In this document: positions 46,279 to 54,934 of the stretch, piece after piece
Position numbering within the stretch: the first letter of the stretch is position 1
Layout of the letters: each line of letters starts with the position of its first letter
Source of the DNA: Listeria monocytogenes
Lineage (GTDB): Bacteria; Bacillota; Bacilli; Lactobacillales; Listeriaceae
Length of the DNA: 64,000 bases
Assembly: GCF_041765605.1 (NCBI RefSeq)
Contig: NZ_CP168900.1
Coordinates: 1,380,001-1,444,000 of the forward strand
Direction of reading: 5' to 3'
Program-made: the position numbers and the translations under genes
The notes under the pieces: generated by a model
The model's database searches: none
What the model was told of the DNA's origin: nothing
Seen by the model: only the letters and a program-made list of their open reading frames with translations

Positions 46279-48552
46279 ATGGCGACACAAAAGAAAAAAA
46301 CGAGCGGACGTAAAAAATCGTCAACACGTTCAAAAAAGAAACAATCAGCCTCTTTTCGTTTAGAAATAACGGGGGTTATTTTAATAGCAATAGGAGTTAT
46401 CGGACTTTTACAATTAGGCTTTGTCGGTCGCGGTTTTTTTGCTCTGGCAGAAATGTTTGTTGGCCTTTTAAGCTATGTATTACTTGCAGGTAGCGTGATA
46501 CTTGGTGGGTACATGGTGATTAGAAGAAAAATGCCTCACTTATTTAGCAAAAGATTAGTCGGTATTTATCTTATTGTTTTAGGCTTTTTGACATATATAC
46601 ATATGTATTTCATTATCCACAACTTAGGAGCAAATGCCTCCGTTATTTCTAGTACTTGGAAATTAGTATTAGAAAATTTATTTAGACCAAATCAAGTTGG
46701 TTTTGTTGGCGGGGGAATGATTGGAGCTGCAATTACCTCTGTTACGTATTTCTTATTAGATCGTCTCGGAACAAACTTGATTGCTGCGCTACTAATTATC
46801 TATGGTTTTTCCCTTGTATCAGGTATTTCCATCCGCCAATTTTTCTCTAAAATTGCCGAATTTGTTCGTTACTTATTTGCAAAAGGCAAAGTTGCGACCG
46901 AAAAAGGCAAAGAAGTGAAAGCGAAACGTGATAAAAAGAAAGCAGAGAAAATAGTTGAGGTTGAGCCCGATGAAGTAATAGATGTAGTAGAACCCGCGCA
47001 AGAAGAAAAAGCGCCACCGATCATTTCTAACTTTAGCTCCAAAGTAGAACAAGAAAAAGCACCAGTCGAAGAAAAAACAACCAAACAAGAGCAAGATTTA
47101 GAAATGTTTCAACAAGAATCATTCGAAAATGAGATTTATCAATTGCCGCCTGTTGATATTTTAGCACCGGCTAAAGTAACGGATCAAAGTAAAGAATATG
47201 ACCAAATTAAAGTTAATGCAAAAAAATTAGAAGATACCTTTGAAAGCTTCGGAGTGAAAGCAAAAATCACCCAAGTTCATCTTGGCCCTGCAGTGACAAA
47301 ATATGAAGTACAACCATCTGTCGGTGTTAAAGTGAGCAAGATTGTTTCGCTCAGTGATGATATAGCACTTGCTCTAGCCGCAAAAGATATTCGAATTGAA
47401 GCGCCAATTCCAGGGAAATCTGCTATTGGGATTGAAGTAGCTAACCAAAATGTAGCCATGGTTTCCTTACGTGAAGTGTTAGAAAATAATCCTAAAAACA
47501 ATCCAGACGAGAAGCTTCAAATAGCACTTGGTCGTGATATTTCTGGGGAAGCAATGATGGCTAGTCTTGATAAGATGCCTCATTTACTCGTCGCAGGAGC
47601 AACTGGTAGTGGGAAATCTGTCTGTATTAATGGTATCATTACGAGCATTTTGCTCCGTGCCAAACCGCATGAAGTCAAAATGATGATGATTGATCCAAAA
47701 ATGGTAGAGCTGAATGTCTATAATGGCATTCCACACCTGCTCGCACCAGTTGTAACAAATCCTAAAAAAGCAGCCCAAGCATTGCAAAAAGTCGTTGCGG
47801 AAATGGAACGACGCTATGATTTATTTTCGCATACGGGTACTCGTAATATGCAGGGCTACAATGATTATGTGAAAAAACATAATGAGCTAAACGAAGAAAA
47901 GCAACCTGAACTACCTTTTATTGTTGTAATTGTAGATGAGTTAGCTGACTTGATGATGGTAGCTTCCAATGACGTAGAAGATGCGATTACTCGCCTTGCT
48001 CAAATGGCACGTGCTGCGGGAATACATTTGATTATCGCAACACAACGCCCATCAGTTGATGTTATTACCGGCGTAATTAAAGCGAATATCCCGTCTCGAA
48101 TTGCTTTTGCCGTTTCAAGTTCCATTGATTCAAGAACAATTCTTGATATGGGCGGGGCAGAGAAGTTACTTGGACGCGGTGATATGCTGTTACTTCCAGT
48201 TGGCTCTAGTAAACCTACTCGAATTCAAGGAGCCTTTTTATCTGATGCAGAAGTAGAAGATGTGGTTAATTATGTTATTTCGCAACAAAAAGCACAATAT
48301 AGCGAAGAAATGATTCCTGATGATATTCCAGAAGTCGAAGGAGAAGTAACGGATGAATTGTATCACGAAGCAGTAGAGCTTGTTGTGGAAATGCAGACAG
48401 CTTCCGTTTCGATGTTACAAAGAAAATTCCGTATTGGCTACAATCGTGCAGCCAGGTTGATTGATGAAATGGAACAAAGAGGTGTCGTTGGACCTCACGA
48501 AGGAAGTAAACCAAGAAGAGTAAATGTGGAAATTAATCCAGAGCACGAATAA
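46279..48552 (+). CDS. ftsK: DNA translocase FtsK/SpoIIIE
   Basis: Hexameric motor that clears and aligns chromosomes at the closing septum. It has 757 residues from ATG 46279 (GGTGGGACTTGAA upstream). A Lys/Ser-rich N-terminus is followed by four membrane spans (about 28-195), an acidic/charged linker (about 215-300), and the motor with Walker [15 protein letters not shown] and Walker [15 protein letters not shown]. The gamma winged-helix domain (about 690-750, [30 protein letters not shown]) reads oriented KOPS-type sequences. Bacillus SpoIIIE is the orthologue; in a non-sporulating genus its job is in vegetative division. Confidence 0.95.
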   Translation: MATQKKKTSGRKKSSTRSKKKQSASFRLEITGVILIAIGVIGLLQLGFVGRGFFALAEMFVGLLSYVLLAGSVILGGYMVIRRKMPHLFSKRLVGIYLIVLGFLTYIHMYFIIHNLGANASVISSTWKLVLENLFRPNQVGFVGGGMIGAAITSVTYFLLDRLGTNLIAALLIIYGFSLVSGISIRQFFSKIAEFVRYLFAKGKVATEKGKEVKAKRDKKKAEKIVEVEPDEVIDVVEPAQEEKAPPIISNFSSKVEQEKAPVEEKTTKQEQDLEMFQQESFENEIYQLPPVDILAPAKVTDQSKEYDQIKVNAKKLEDTFESFGVKAKITQVHLGPAVTKYEVQPSVGVKVSKIVSLSDDIALALAAKDIRIEAPIPGKSAIGIEVANQNVAMVSLREVLENNPKNNPDEKLQIALGRDISGEAMMASLDKMPHLLVAGATGSGKSVCINGIITSILLRAKPHEVKMMMIDPKMVELNVYNGIPHLLAPVVTNPKKAAQALQKVVAEMERRYDLFSHTGTRNMQGYNDYVKKHNELNEEKQPELPFIVVIVDELADLMMVASNDVEDAITRLAQMARAAGIHLIIATQRPSVDVITGVIKANIPSRIAFAVSSSIDSRTILDMGGAEKLLGRGDMLLLPVGSSKPTRIQGAFLSDAEVEDVVNYVISQQKAQYSEEMIPDDIPEVEGEVTDELYHEAVELVVEMQTASVSMLQRKFRIGYNRAARLIDEMEQRGVVGPHEGSKPRRVNVEINPEHE

Positions 48553-48588
48553 AAAAAGGTTGCGATTTGTAGTCGCAACCTTTTTTTA
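48551..48588. terminator. Bidirectional terminator between ftsK and comER
   Basis: AAAAAAAGGTTGCGA / TCGCAACCTTTTTTT is a perfect inverted repeat with both A and T runs, and serves both strands. Confidence 0.9.
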
Positions 48589-49425
48589 TGAAAGTAAATC
48601 TTGTTTTTGTGCTTGGATTTCTTTTTTACTAGAAGCATATTTCGTTTGTGTTCGGTCAAGCAGTTCGTCAAAGAATTGGGGTAACTGCTCCTCGCTAAGT
48701 TCTACACCTTCAGCAGTGATGCCACCCTTTGTTGCAACTCGTTCAATTAAGCCGCTAAACGTGTAATCTTCCTCTACTAATAATTTAGAAGTCCCAGCTA
48801 AAGCAAAATTAATCATTTGAAAAACTTCCGCATCGGATAGAGAAGATCTTCTGAGAGAAGCTTCCACAAATTGCTCGAAAATAGCAGCAATTATTCCAGG
48901 AGAAGAGCTAGTTAAATCGCTAGCAATATCCATATTTTCCTCTCGGATAGTCATTACATGGCCAAAATGCTCAAATGTCATTTCTAACCAAGAACTGTTT
49001 GTTTGGTTCACTGTCTCAGCATGCGCAATTAAGGTAGTTCCAACACCGACAGCCGTTGTAAGGGAAGGGATTAGTTTACTAACTTGTAATCCAGGGGAGA
49101 TTTCTAAAATGTCTGAAGTAGTAACACCTGCCGCTATAGATATCACATGACGATCAGCTGTTAACACCGCTGCGCAATCTTTCATAAGAGGTAAAATCGC
49201 AAGAGGCAACTTGCAAACAAAGCTATGATCGGCTTTTGTAAATACTTCGGCTTCATTACTAGCCAACACGGTTGTAGGATATTTTGCATAAAATTGTTTG
49301 AAATGTGTATTTTCGGAACTAGAATAAAGAATGATTTCTTCGGGAGCAGCAACCTCAGTTTCAATTATTTTAGTCGCAATTAACGATGCCATACTTCCAA
49401 AACCAATAAAACCTATTTTTGTCAT
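48586..49425 (-). CDS. comER: ComER, pyrroline-5-carboxylate reductase-like protein
   Basis: A 279-residue NAD(P)-binding protein of the ProC family, with Rossmann loop IGFIGFGSMASLI at the N-terminus and a C-terminal dimerisation domain (FALAGTSKLL, RVATKGGITAEGVELSEEQLPQFFDELLDRT). In Bacillus ComER is transcribed divergently from the late competence comE operon, yet is not needed for uptake. Whether it makes proline is unproven. The start is uncertain between ATG 49425 and ATG 49431, both behind AAAGGCGGG. It is convergent with ftsK. Confidence 0.85.
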   Translation of the reverse strand: MTKIGFIGFGSMASLIATKIIETEVAAPEEIILYSSSENTHFKQFYAKYPTTVLASNEAEVFTKADHSFVCKLPLAILPLMKDCAAVLTADRHVISIAAGVTTSDILEISPGLQVSKLIPSLTTAVGVGTTLIAHAETVNQTNSSWLEMTFEHFGHVMTIREENMDIASDLTSSSPGIIAAIFEQFVEASLRRSSLSDAEVFQMINFALAGTSKLLVEEDYTFSGLIERVATKGGITAEGVELSEEQLPQFFDELLDRTQTKYASSKKEIQAQKQDLLS

Positions 49426-49776
49426 TTTCATCCCGCCTTTCATCATTCATTTTATTATGAAGGGAATAAAAGGGGATTGCAACTAAATTCGATTGTTTGC
49501 TTTTTCACGTTAACGCGCTCCTATCTAGGCTTTGGCTAAAAATCGAATGATTCCGATAGAATTTAATTTTCTGAATTCATTTGCATTAAAAATTTATGAA
49601 GTTGGTTATTTATTTATTTTATTTTCCATGTTATATTAAGAACAGTTGGAGAAGACGTTAAATGTTTTTGTGCGTTTTCCTAAAAAGGGACCATACATAA
49701 TTTCTAATACGCGCCTGAATGTTTGTTTTGACAGATAGCTCTAACTAACATTATATCTCTCGGGAGGGGTTTTAAG
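49426..49776 (+). other. Intergenic region and leader of tcsA
   Basis: About 350 bases without a gene. It holds an extended -10 element (TGTTATATT, 49629-49637), giving a leader of about 130 bases, and a partial CodY-type box (49565-49579). I see no riboswitch core in the leader. Confidence 0.55.
49565..49579. promoter_or_regulatory. CodY-like box upstream of tcsA
   Basis: AATTTTCTGAATTCA matches the CodY consensus AATTTTCWGAAAATT at the first 11 of 15 positions. It is about 60 bases upstream of the -10. Four mismatches in the second half keep this tentative. Confidence 0.4.
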
Positions 49777-50850
49777 GTGAAAAAGCGTACATTTGCTTTA
49801 GCACTATCAATGATTATTGCTTCTGGCGTTATCCTAGGTGCTTGTGGTTCAAGCAGCGACGATAAAAAAAGTAGCGGTGATAAGAGCAGTAAAGATTTTA
49901 CAGTAGCAATGGTTACAGATACTGGTGGCGTTGATGACCGTTCGTTTAACCAATCAGCATGGGAAGGCTTACAAAAATTTGGTAAAGCTAACGACATGGA
50001 AAAAGGTACAGATGGTTACAACTACTTGCAATCAGCTTCTGAAGCAGACTACAAAACAAACTTAAACACTGCTGTTCGTAGCGACTATGATTTAATTTAT
50101 GGAATTGGTTACAAACTGAAAGATGCAATTGAAGAAGTTTCTAAACAAAAACCTAAAAATCAATTCGCTATTGTTGATGACACAATTGATGACCGTGATA
50201 ATGTAGTAAGTATTGGATTTAAAGATAACGATGGTTCTTACCTAGTTGGTGTTGTAGCTGGCTTAACAACAAAAACAAATAAAGTTGGATTTGTTGGTGG
50301 AGTAAAAGGAACTGTTATCGACCGTTTTGAAGCTGGTTTCACTGCTGGTGTAAAAGCTGTTAATCCTAATGCACAAATTGATGTACAATATGCAAACGAT
50401 TTCGCTAAAGCAGACAAAGGACAACAAATTGCTTCTTCCATGTATTCAAGTGGCGTTGACGTAATTTTCCATGCTGCTGGTGGTACTGGTAACGGTGTCT
50501 TTGCAGAAGCTAAAAACCTGAAGAAAAAAGATCCTAGCCGTGCTGTTTGGGTAATCGGTGTTGACCGTGACCAATGGGACGAAGGAAAAGTTACAGCAAA
50601 CGATGGCAAAGATTACAATGTAACTCTTACATCTGAAATCAAACGTGTTGATATCGCTGTAGAAGACCTTGCAACTCGTGCTAAAGCTGGAGATTTCCCA
50701 GGCGGAACTAAAATTGAATACGGTCTTGATAAAGATGCTGTAGGGCTTTCTGAACATCAAGATAATATTTCTAAAGACGTTCTTGCTAAAGTAGAAGAAT
50801 ACAAACAAAAAATCGTTGATGGGGACATTAAAGTTCCAGAAAAACCTTGA
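49777..50850 (+). CDS. tcsA: Basic membrane lipoprotein TcsA, nucleoside-binding (BMP family)
   Basis: A 357-residue lipoprotein known in L. monocytogenes as a CD4+ T-cell-stimulating antigen. It has a signal peptide with lipobox LGAC, then a Ser/Lys/Asp-rich linker. The BMP (PnrA/Med) fold follows, with VAMVTDTGGVDDRSFNQSAWEGL (about 44-66) and a purine-nucleoside site. By family and context it is the substrate-binding protein of the ABC transporter encoded downstream. It starts at GTG behind GGGAGGGG. A strong hairpin without a U tract separates it from the ABC genes, which have their own promoter. Confidence 0.95.
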   Translation: MKKRTFALALSMIIASGVILGACGSSSDDKKSSGDKSSKDFTVAMVTDTGGVDDRSFNQSAWEGLQKFGKANDMEKGTDGYNYLQSASEADYKTNLNTAVRSDYDLIYGIGYKLKDAIEEVSKQKPKNQFAIVDDTIDDRDNVVSIGFKDNDGSYLVGVVAGLTTKTNKVGFVGGVKGTVIDRFEAGFTAGVKAVNPNAQIDVQYANDFAKADKGQQIASSMYSSGVDVIFHAAGGTGNGVFAEAKNLKKKDPSRAVWVIGVDRDQWDEGKVTANDGKDYNVTLTSEIKRVDIAVEDLATRAKAGDFPGGTKIEYGLDKDAVGLSEHQDNISKDVLAKVEEYKQKIVDGDIKVPEKP

Positions 50851-50893
50851 TTTTATAGTTATAAAAACTGAGTAATATGAACGAAGTAAAACC

Positions 50894-50934
50894 TTTTATG
50901 AAAGTCGGTATCAAATGTACCGGCTTTCATAAAA
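50894..50934 (+). other. Long hairpin after tcsA without a U tract
   Basis: TTTTATGAAAGTCGGTA / TACCGGCTTTCATAAAA (17 positions, one G-U) with a 7-base loop is followed by A, not T. It is better suited to protecting the tcsA mRNA end than to classical termination. Confidence 0.7.
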
Positions 50935-50942
50935 AAATAATT

Positions 50943-50956
50943 TGTAAGCGTTTTAA
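50943..50956. promoter_or_regulatory. Probable CcpA cre site
   Basis: TGTAAGCGTTTTAA matches the cre consensus TGWAANCGNTNWCA at 13 of 14 positions. It sits about 60 bases upstream of the promoter for the ABC genes. Confidence 0.55.
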
Positions 50957-51012
50957 TTTGATAGGTAAACCCTTTTACTAAAAGAAAATAATCGGTATAT
51001 TGGAATTTATGA

Positions 51013-51041
51013 TTGCAATGAATGCCATTTAGAAATAAAAT
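51013..51041 (+). promoter_or_regulatory. Promoter of the nucleoside ABC transporter genes
   Basis: TTGCAA (51013-51018), 17 bases, TAAAAT (51036-51041). The predicted transcript has a leader of about 235 bases before the GTG at 51284. Confidence 0.6.
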
Positions 51042-51283
51042 AAGGAGATGGCTTTTTTAATAGCTTAAAAATGCAAGGTAAACTTTCGTACATAGATGGT
51101 ATTATAAATCGCATTTTTACAACATACCAAAGTATTTAAGCTAAAAAAGTCATTGAACAACAAACGGATAAAAAACTCGGAACCTTCTTCGGGAGGAAGT
51201 ACGGGGAGAGGCGGCGTCCTTCGAGAGAATCGCGCGTGTGGCTGTTTTTCCAGTTTGAACCAGACGACAAGGGGAGTGAAGAA

Positions 51284-52825
51284 GTGGACTTTGTTATTGA
51301 AATGTTAGGAATCAGGAAGGAATTCTCTGGATTTGTAGCAAATGATAACATTACCTTACAGTTAAAGCAGGGAGAAATTCATGCTTTGTTAGGTGAGAAT
51401 GGCGCAGGGAAATCTACGCTAATGAATGTCTTGTTTGGTCTATATGAACCAGATGGTGGCGAAATTCGTGTTCGTGGTACAAAAGAAAATATCAATAGCC
51501 CGAACAAAGCAAATGAGCTTGGAATCGGAATGGTCCATCAGCATTTCATGTTAGTGGATAAATTCACGGTTGCAGAAAACATCATTCTTGGGAAAGAACC
51601 AAGCAAACTCGGTGTTATCGAAAAGAAAAAAGCGATTGAAGAAATTAAAGAAATTTCTGATCGTTACGGCTTACGCGTTGATCCAAATGCAGTTGTACGA
51701 GATATTTCAATCGGTATGCAACAACGTGTGGAAATTCTGAAAACACTTTACCGTGGTGCAGATATCTTAATTTTTGATGAACCAACAGCTGTTTTAACAC
51801 CCCAAGAAATCAAAGAACTAATTCAAATTATGCGTTCTCTTATCAAAGAAGGCAAATCCATCATTTTAATTACACATAAGCTAAAAGAAATCATGGATGT
51901 TTGTGACCGAGTAACTGTTATCCGCCGTGGTAAAGGCATGGGCACAGTAAACGTTCCGGAAACAACACCACAAGATTTGGCTAATTTAATGGTTGGCCGC
52001 GAAGTTGTCTTCACAACAGAGAAAATAGATGCAACTCCTGGTAAAGACGTTCTAGAAGTAAAAGATTTAGTTGTAAAAGAAAGTCGCGGTGTGGAAAGTG
52101 TTCGCGGACTTAATTTGACAGTCAGAGCTGGCGAAATTGTCGGAATAGCTGGAGTCGATGGTAATGGTCAAAGTGAACTTATTTCTGCCATTGCGGGTCT
52201 TTCTAAAGTAACTAGCGGAAGCATTCTTCTAAACGGTGAACATATCGAAAACAAAAAACCTCGTAAAATTACGGAAGCTGGTTTAGGACACATTCCAGAA
52301 GACCGTCATAAACATGGTTTAGTACTCGAAATGTCCCTTGGAGAAAATATTGCTTTACAAACATATTATAAAAAGCCTATTTCTAGTGGCGGTTTCATAA
52401 ATCATAAAGCAATGTACGACTTTGCGCGTGAGTTAATTCAAGAATATGATGTTCGTGCAAGTAGCGAATACGTAGCAGCAAAATCACTTTCTGGTGGTAA
52501 CCAACAAAAAGCGATTATTGCAAGGGAGATACACCGTAATCCAGATTTCTTAATTGCGGCTCAACCAACACGTGGACTAGATGTTGGGGCAATTGAATTC
52601 ATTCATAGACGCTTGATTGAACAACGAGACAATGGAAAAGCTGTATTACTTATGTCGTTTGAATTAGATGAAATTATGAATGTTAGTGACCGTATCGCGG
52701 TTATTTACGAAGGGAAAATCGTTGCTATTGTTGATCCGAAAGAAACAACGGAGCAAGAACTTGGCCTAATGATGGCTGGTTCATCCAAACAGGAAGCGGA
52801 AATGGGGGAGAAAGAGCATGTCTAA
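51284..52825 (+). CDS. Nucleoside ABC transporter ATP-binding protein (double ABC domain)
   Basis: A 513-residue fused ATPase of the RbsA/YufO type, powering uptake of purine nucleosides captured by TcsA. The first domain has Walker A GENGAGKS and Walker B ILIFDEPTAVL. The second has a degenerate Walker A (GVDGNGQS, no Lys), signature LSGGNQQK, and AAQPTRGLD in place of a Walker B Asp-Glu. So one of the two ATP sites is probably inactive, as is usual in this family. The best start is GTG 51284 behind AAGGGGAGTGAA, not the in-frame GTG at 51236. It overlaps the first permease gene by 8 bases. Confidence 0.93.
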   Translation: MDFVIEMLGIRKEFSGFVANDNITLQLKQGEIHALLGENGAGKSTLMNVLFGLYEPDGGEIRVRGTKENINSPNKANELGIGMVHQHFMLVDKFTVAENIILGKEPSKLGVIEKKKAIEEIKEISDRYGLRVDPNAVVRDISIGMQQRVEILKTLYRGADILIFDEPTAVLTPQEIKELIQIMRSLIKEGKSIILITHKLKEIMDVCDRVTVIRRGKGMGTVNVPETTPQDLANLMVGREVVFTTEKIDATPGKDVLEVKDLVVKESRGVESVRGLNLTVRAGEIVGIAGVDGNGQSELISAIAGLSKVTSGSILLNGEHIENKKPRKITEAGLGHIPEDRHKHGLVLEMSLGENIALQTYYKKPISSGGFINHKAMYDFARELIQEYDVRASSEYVAAKSLSGGNQQKAIIAREIHRNPDFLIAAQPTRGLDVGAIEFIHRRLIEQRDNGKAVLLMSFELDEIMNVSDRIAVIYEGKIVAIVDPKETTEQELGLMMAGSSKQEAEMGEKEHV

Positions 52826-53870
52826 ACGACTTCAAGCATTAGTTATCCCAGTTACTGCCGTTATCCTTGGACTTATCTGTGGTGCGATTATTATGCTTAT
52901 TTTTGGATATGACCCAATTGCTGGTTATTCAGCTCTGATTCAAGGTGTTATCGGAGAAAATTTCTATATTGGTGAAACTATTCGTCAAGCTACACCGTAT
53001 ATTTTAGTTGGTCTGTCTGTTGCTGTGGCATTTAAAGCTGGACTTTTCAACATCGGTGCAGAAGGTCAAATGTTGATGGGATGGTTAGGTTCAATCATCA
53101 TTGCAGTAAACTTTGACGGTTTAACAAAATGGATTCATTTACCACTTGCGATTATTACTGGTATGGTATTCGGTGCGATTTGGGCATTCATTCCAGGTAT
53201 TTTAAAAGCAACTTTACGCGTAAATGAAGTTATTGTAACAATCATGTTGAATTATACAGCACTTTATATTTTCAACTATGTGGTACAAAACTTACTTACA
53301 GATGGTCTAGATAAAACGCAAGAAATTCATGCGTCCGCGTCGTTACAATCTGAATTATTACAATCACTTACTGATTACTCCTCACTACACTGGGGAATAT
53401 TGATTGCCCTTGGTTTCGCAATTATTATTTGGATAATGTTAAATAAAACTACTTTCGGTTATGAAATCGAAGCAGTTGGATTTAACGAAAATGCATCACA
53501 ATATGCTGGTATGAGTGTTAAGAAAACAATCGTCTTTTCCATGGTTATTGCCGGAGCACTTGCTGGTCTTGGTGGTGTAATGGAAGGCCTTGGAACATAC
53601 GGAACAGCATATGTATTAACTTCTTCTCCTGGAATAGGATTTGACGGTATTGCCGTTGCATTACTCGGAGGAAGTTCTCCTATTGGGATTGTCTTCTCTG
53701 CCATCTTGTTCGGTGCACTGAAAGTCGGAGCTCTAAACATGCCAGCAGTTGCAGGTGTTCCAAACGAATTGGTCAATGTAATTATCGCTCTGATTATCTT
53801 CTTTGTGGCATCCAGCTACATTATCCGCTGGGCGATGGCAAAATTTAAGAAGGGGGCGAAAGCAGAATGA
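52818..53870 (+). CDS. Nucleoside ABC transporter permease 1
   Basis: A 350-residue inner-membrane permease of the BPD_transp_2 family (YufP-like) with about 8-10 hydrophobic spans and the family segment FNIGAEGQMLMGWLGS (around 76-91). It overlaps both neighbours (8 bases with the ATPase gene, 4 with permease 2). With permease 2 it forms the heterodimeric channel for nucleosides bound by TcsA. The name nupP would follow the Bacillus nupNOPQ system; I leave the symbol empty because substrate proof is lacking here. Confidence 0.92.
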   Translation: MSKRLQALVIPVTAVILGLICGAIIMLIFGYDPIAGYSALIQGVIGENFYIGETIRQATPYILVGLSVAVAFKAGLFNIGAEGQMLMGWLGSIIIAVNFDGLTKWIHLPLAIITGMVFGAIWAFIPGILKATLRVNEVIVTIMLNYTALYIFNYVVQNLLTDGLDKTQEIHASASLQSELLQSLTDYSSLHWGILIALGFAIIIWIMLNKTTFGYEIEAVGFNENASQYAGMSVKKTIVFSMVIAGALAGLGGVMEGLGTYGTAYVLTSSPGIGFDGIAVALLGGSSPIGIVFSAILFGALKVGALNMPAVAGVPNELVNVIIALIIFFVASSYIIRWAMAKFKKGAKAE

Positions 53871-54817
53871 CAGCCATTTTAGCGACAATTGTTTCTAGTA
53901 CACTGCTTATGGCAGGCCCACTAATTTTTACTGCTCTCGGGGGCGTTTATTCAGAACGAGGCGGTGTGGTCAATATTGGACTAGAAGGTATGATGGTTAT
54001 GGGAGCATTCTCTGCTATCGTCTTTAACCTTACTTTCCAAGATACTTTCGGCAATTTAACTCCTTGGATATCACTTATCGCGGCGATGGTCGTTGGGGGA
54101 TTATTCTCTCTTGTACATGCCGTTGCAACAATTAACTTCCGCGCTGACCACGTAATCAGTGGTGTAGCGATTAACTTTTTAGCAACTGGTCTATCTTTAT
54201 TCCTTGTAAAAGTAATTTACGATAAAGGCCAAACAGACCAAATTAAGTACTATTTTGGTAAACCGGATATTCCTGTTTTGAGTGATATTCCAGTCATTGG
54301 TGATATTTTCTTCAAAAACATTCCGGTAATGAGTTATGTAGCGATTATTTTCGCTATTGTATCTTGGTTTATTATTTACAAAACACGCTTTGGTCTTCGT
54401 CTTCGTTCTGTAGGGGAACATCCTCTTGCAGCAGATACAATGGGAATCAAAGTTCGCTGGATGAGATACCAAGGGGTTATCATTTCTGGTATCCTTGGTG
54501 GTCTAGGTGGTGCGGTTTACGCCCAATCCTTTACACTTGATTTCGGACACGCAACTATTTCCGGTCAAGGTTATATGGCCCTTGCGGCGATGATTTTTGG
54601 TAAATGGAACCCACTTGGAGCAATGGGGGCAGCTATTTTCTTCGGATTTGCGCAATGTTTGGCAATTACCGGCGGATCGCTACCATTCTTCAAAGACATT
54701 CCAGACGTTTACTTACAAATTGCGCCTTATGTATTAACTATCCTAGCGCTTGTTGGCTTTATCGGTAAATCCGAAGCGCCAAAAGCAGATGGTGTGAACT
54801 ACATTAAAGGTAAATAA
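53867..54817 (+). CDS. Nucleoside ABC transporter permease 2
   Basis: A 316-residue permease, YufQ-like, paralogous to permease 1, with the parallel segment VNIGLEGMMVMGAFSAI (about 35-51) and about 8 membrane spans. It ends in a cytoplasmic KSEAPKADGVNYIKGK tail. It overlaps permease 1 by 4 bases, so their synthesis is coupled 1:1. It is followed by a strong terminator that closes the transporter operon. Confidence 0.92.
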   Translation: MTAILATIVSSTLLMAGPLIFTALGGVYSERGGVVNIGLEGMMVMGAFSAIVFNLTFQDTFGNLTPWISLIAAMVVGGLFSLVHAVATINFRADHVISGVAINFLATGLSLFLVKVIYDKGQTDQIKYYFGKPDIPVLSDIPVIGDIFFKNIPVMSYVAIIFAIVSWFIIYKTRFGLRLRSVGEHPLAADTMGIKVRWMRYQGVIISGILGGLGGAVYAQSFTLDFGHATISGQGYMALAAMIFGKWNPLGAMGAAIFFGFAQCLAITGGSLPFFKDIPDVYLQIAPYVLTILALVGFIGKSEAPKADGVNYIKGK

Positions 54818-54825
54818 TACGAGTA

Positions 54826-54859
54826 AACAGCCTAGATTAAATTCTAGGCTGTTTTTTTA
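54826..54859 (+). terminator. Intrinsic terminator of the nucleoside transporter genes
   Basis: The stem AACAGCCTAGA / TCTAGGCTGTT is followed by TTTTTT. Confidence 0.88.
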
Positions 54860-54934
54860 TGCTAGAAAATTGTGCGTCGCAACAACTTAGGATACAATAG
54901 GAAAGTGAGATCATTGCTTGAAAGGAGCATTATA

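Larger units (their letters stand above)
50851..51283 (+). other. Intergenic region and long structured leader of the nucleoside ABC genes
   Basis: A 433-base gene-free stretch. It contains a 17-bp hairpin (50894-50934), a CcpA-type cre site (50943-50956) and a promoter (51013-51041). A leader of about 235 bases follows. Its outer repeat TAGCTTAAA / TTTAAGCTA encloses an inner AAATGC / GCATTT pairing (about 51060-51145), and a GC-richer stretch lies at 51180-51245. No known riboswitch core was recognised. Confidence 0.6.

Noticed and set aside
49640-49776. Purine riboswitch before tcsA or before the ABC genes
   Set aside because: The conserved purine aptamer core (CGTATA-type junctions with paired loops) was not found in either leader.
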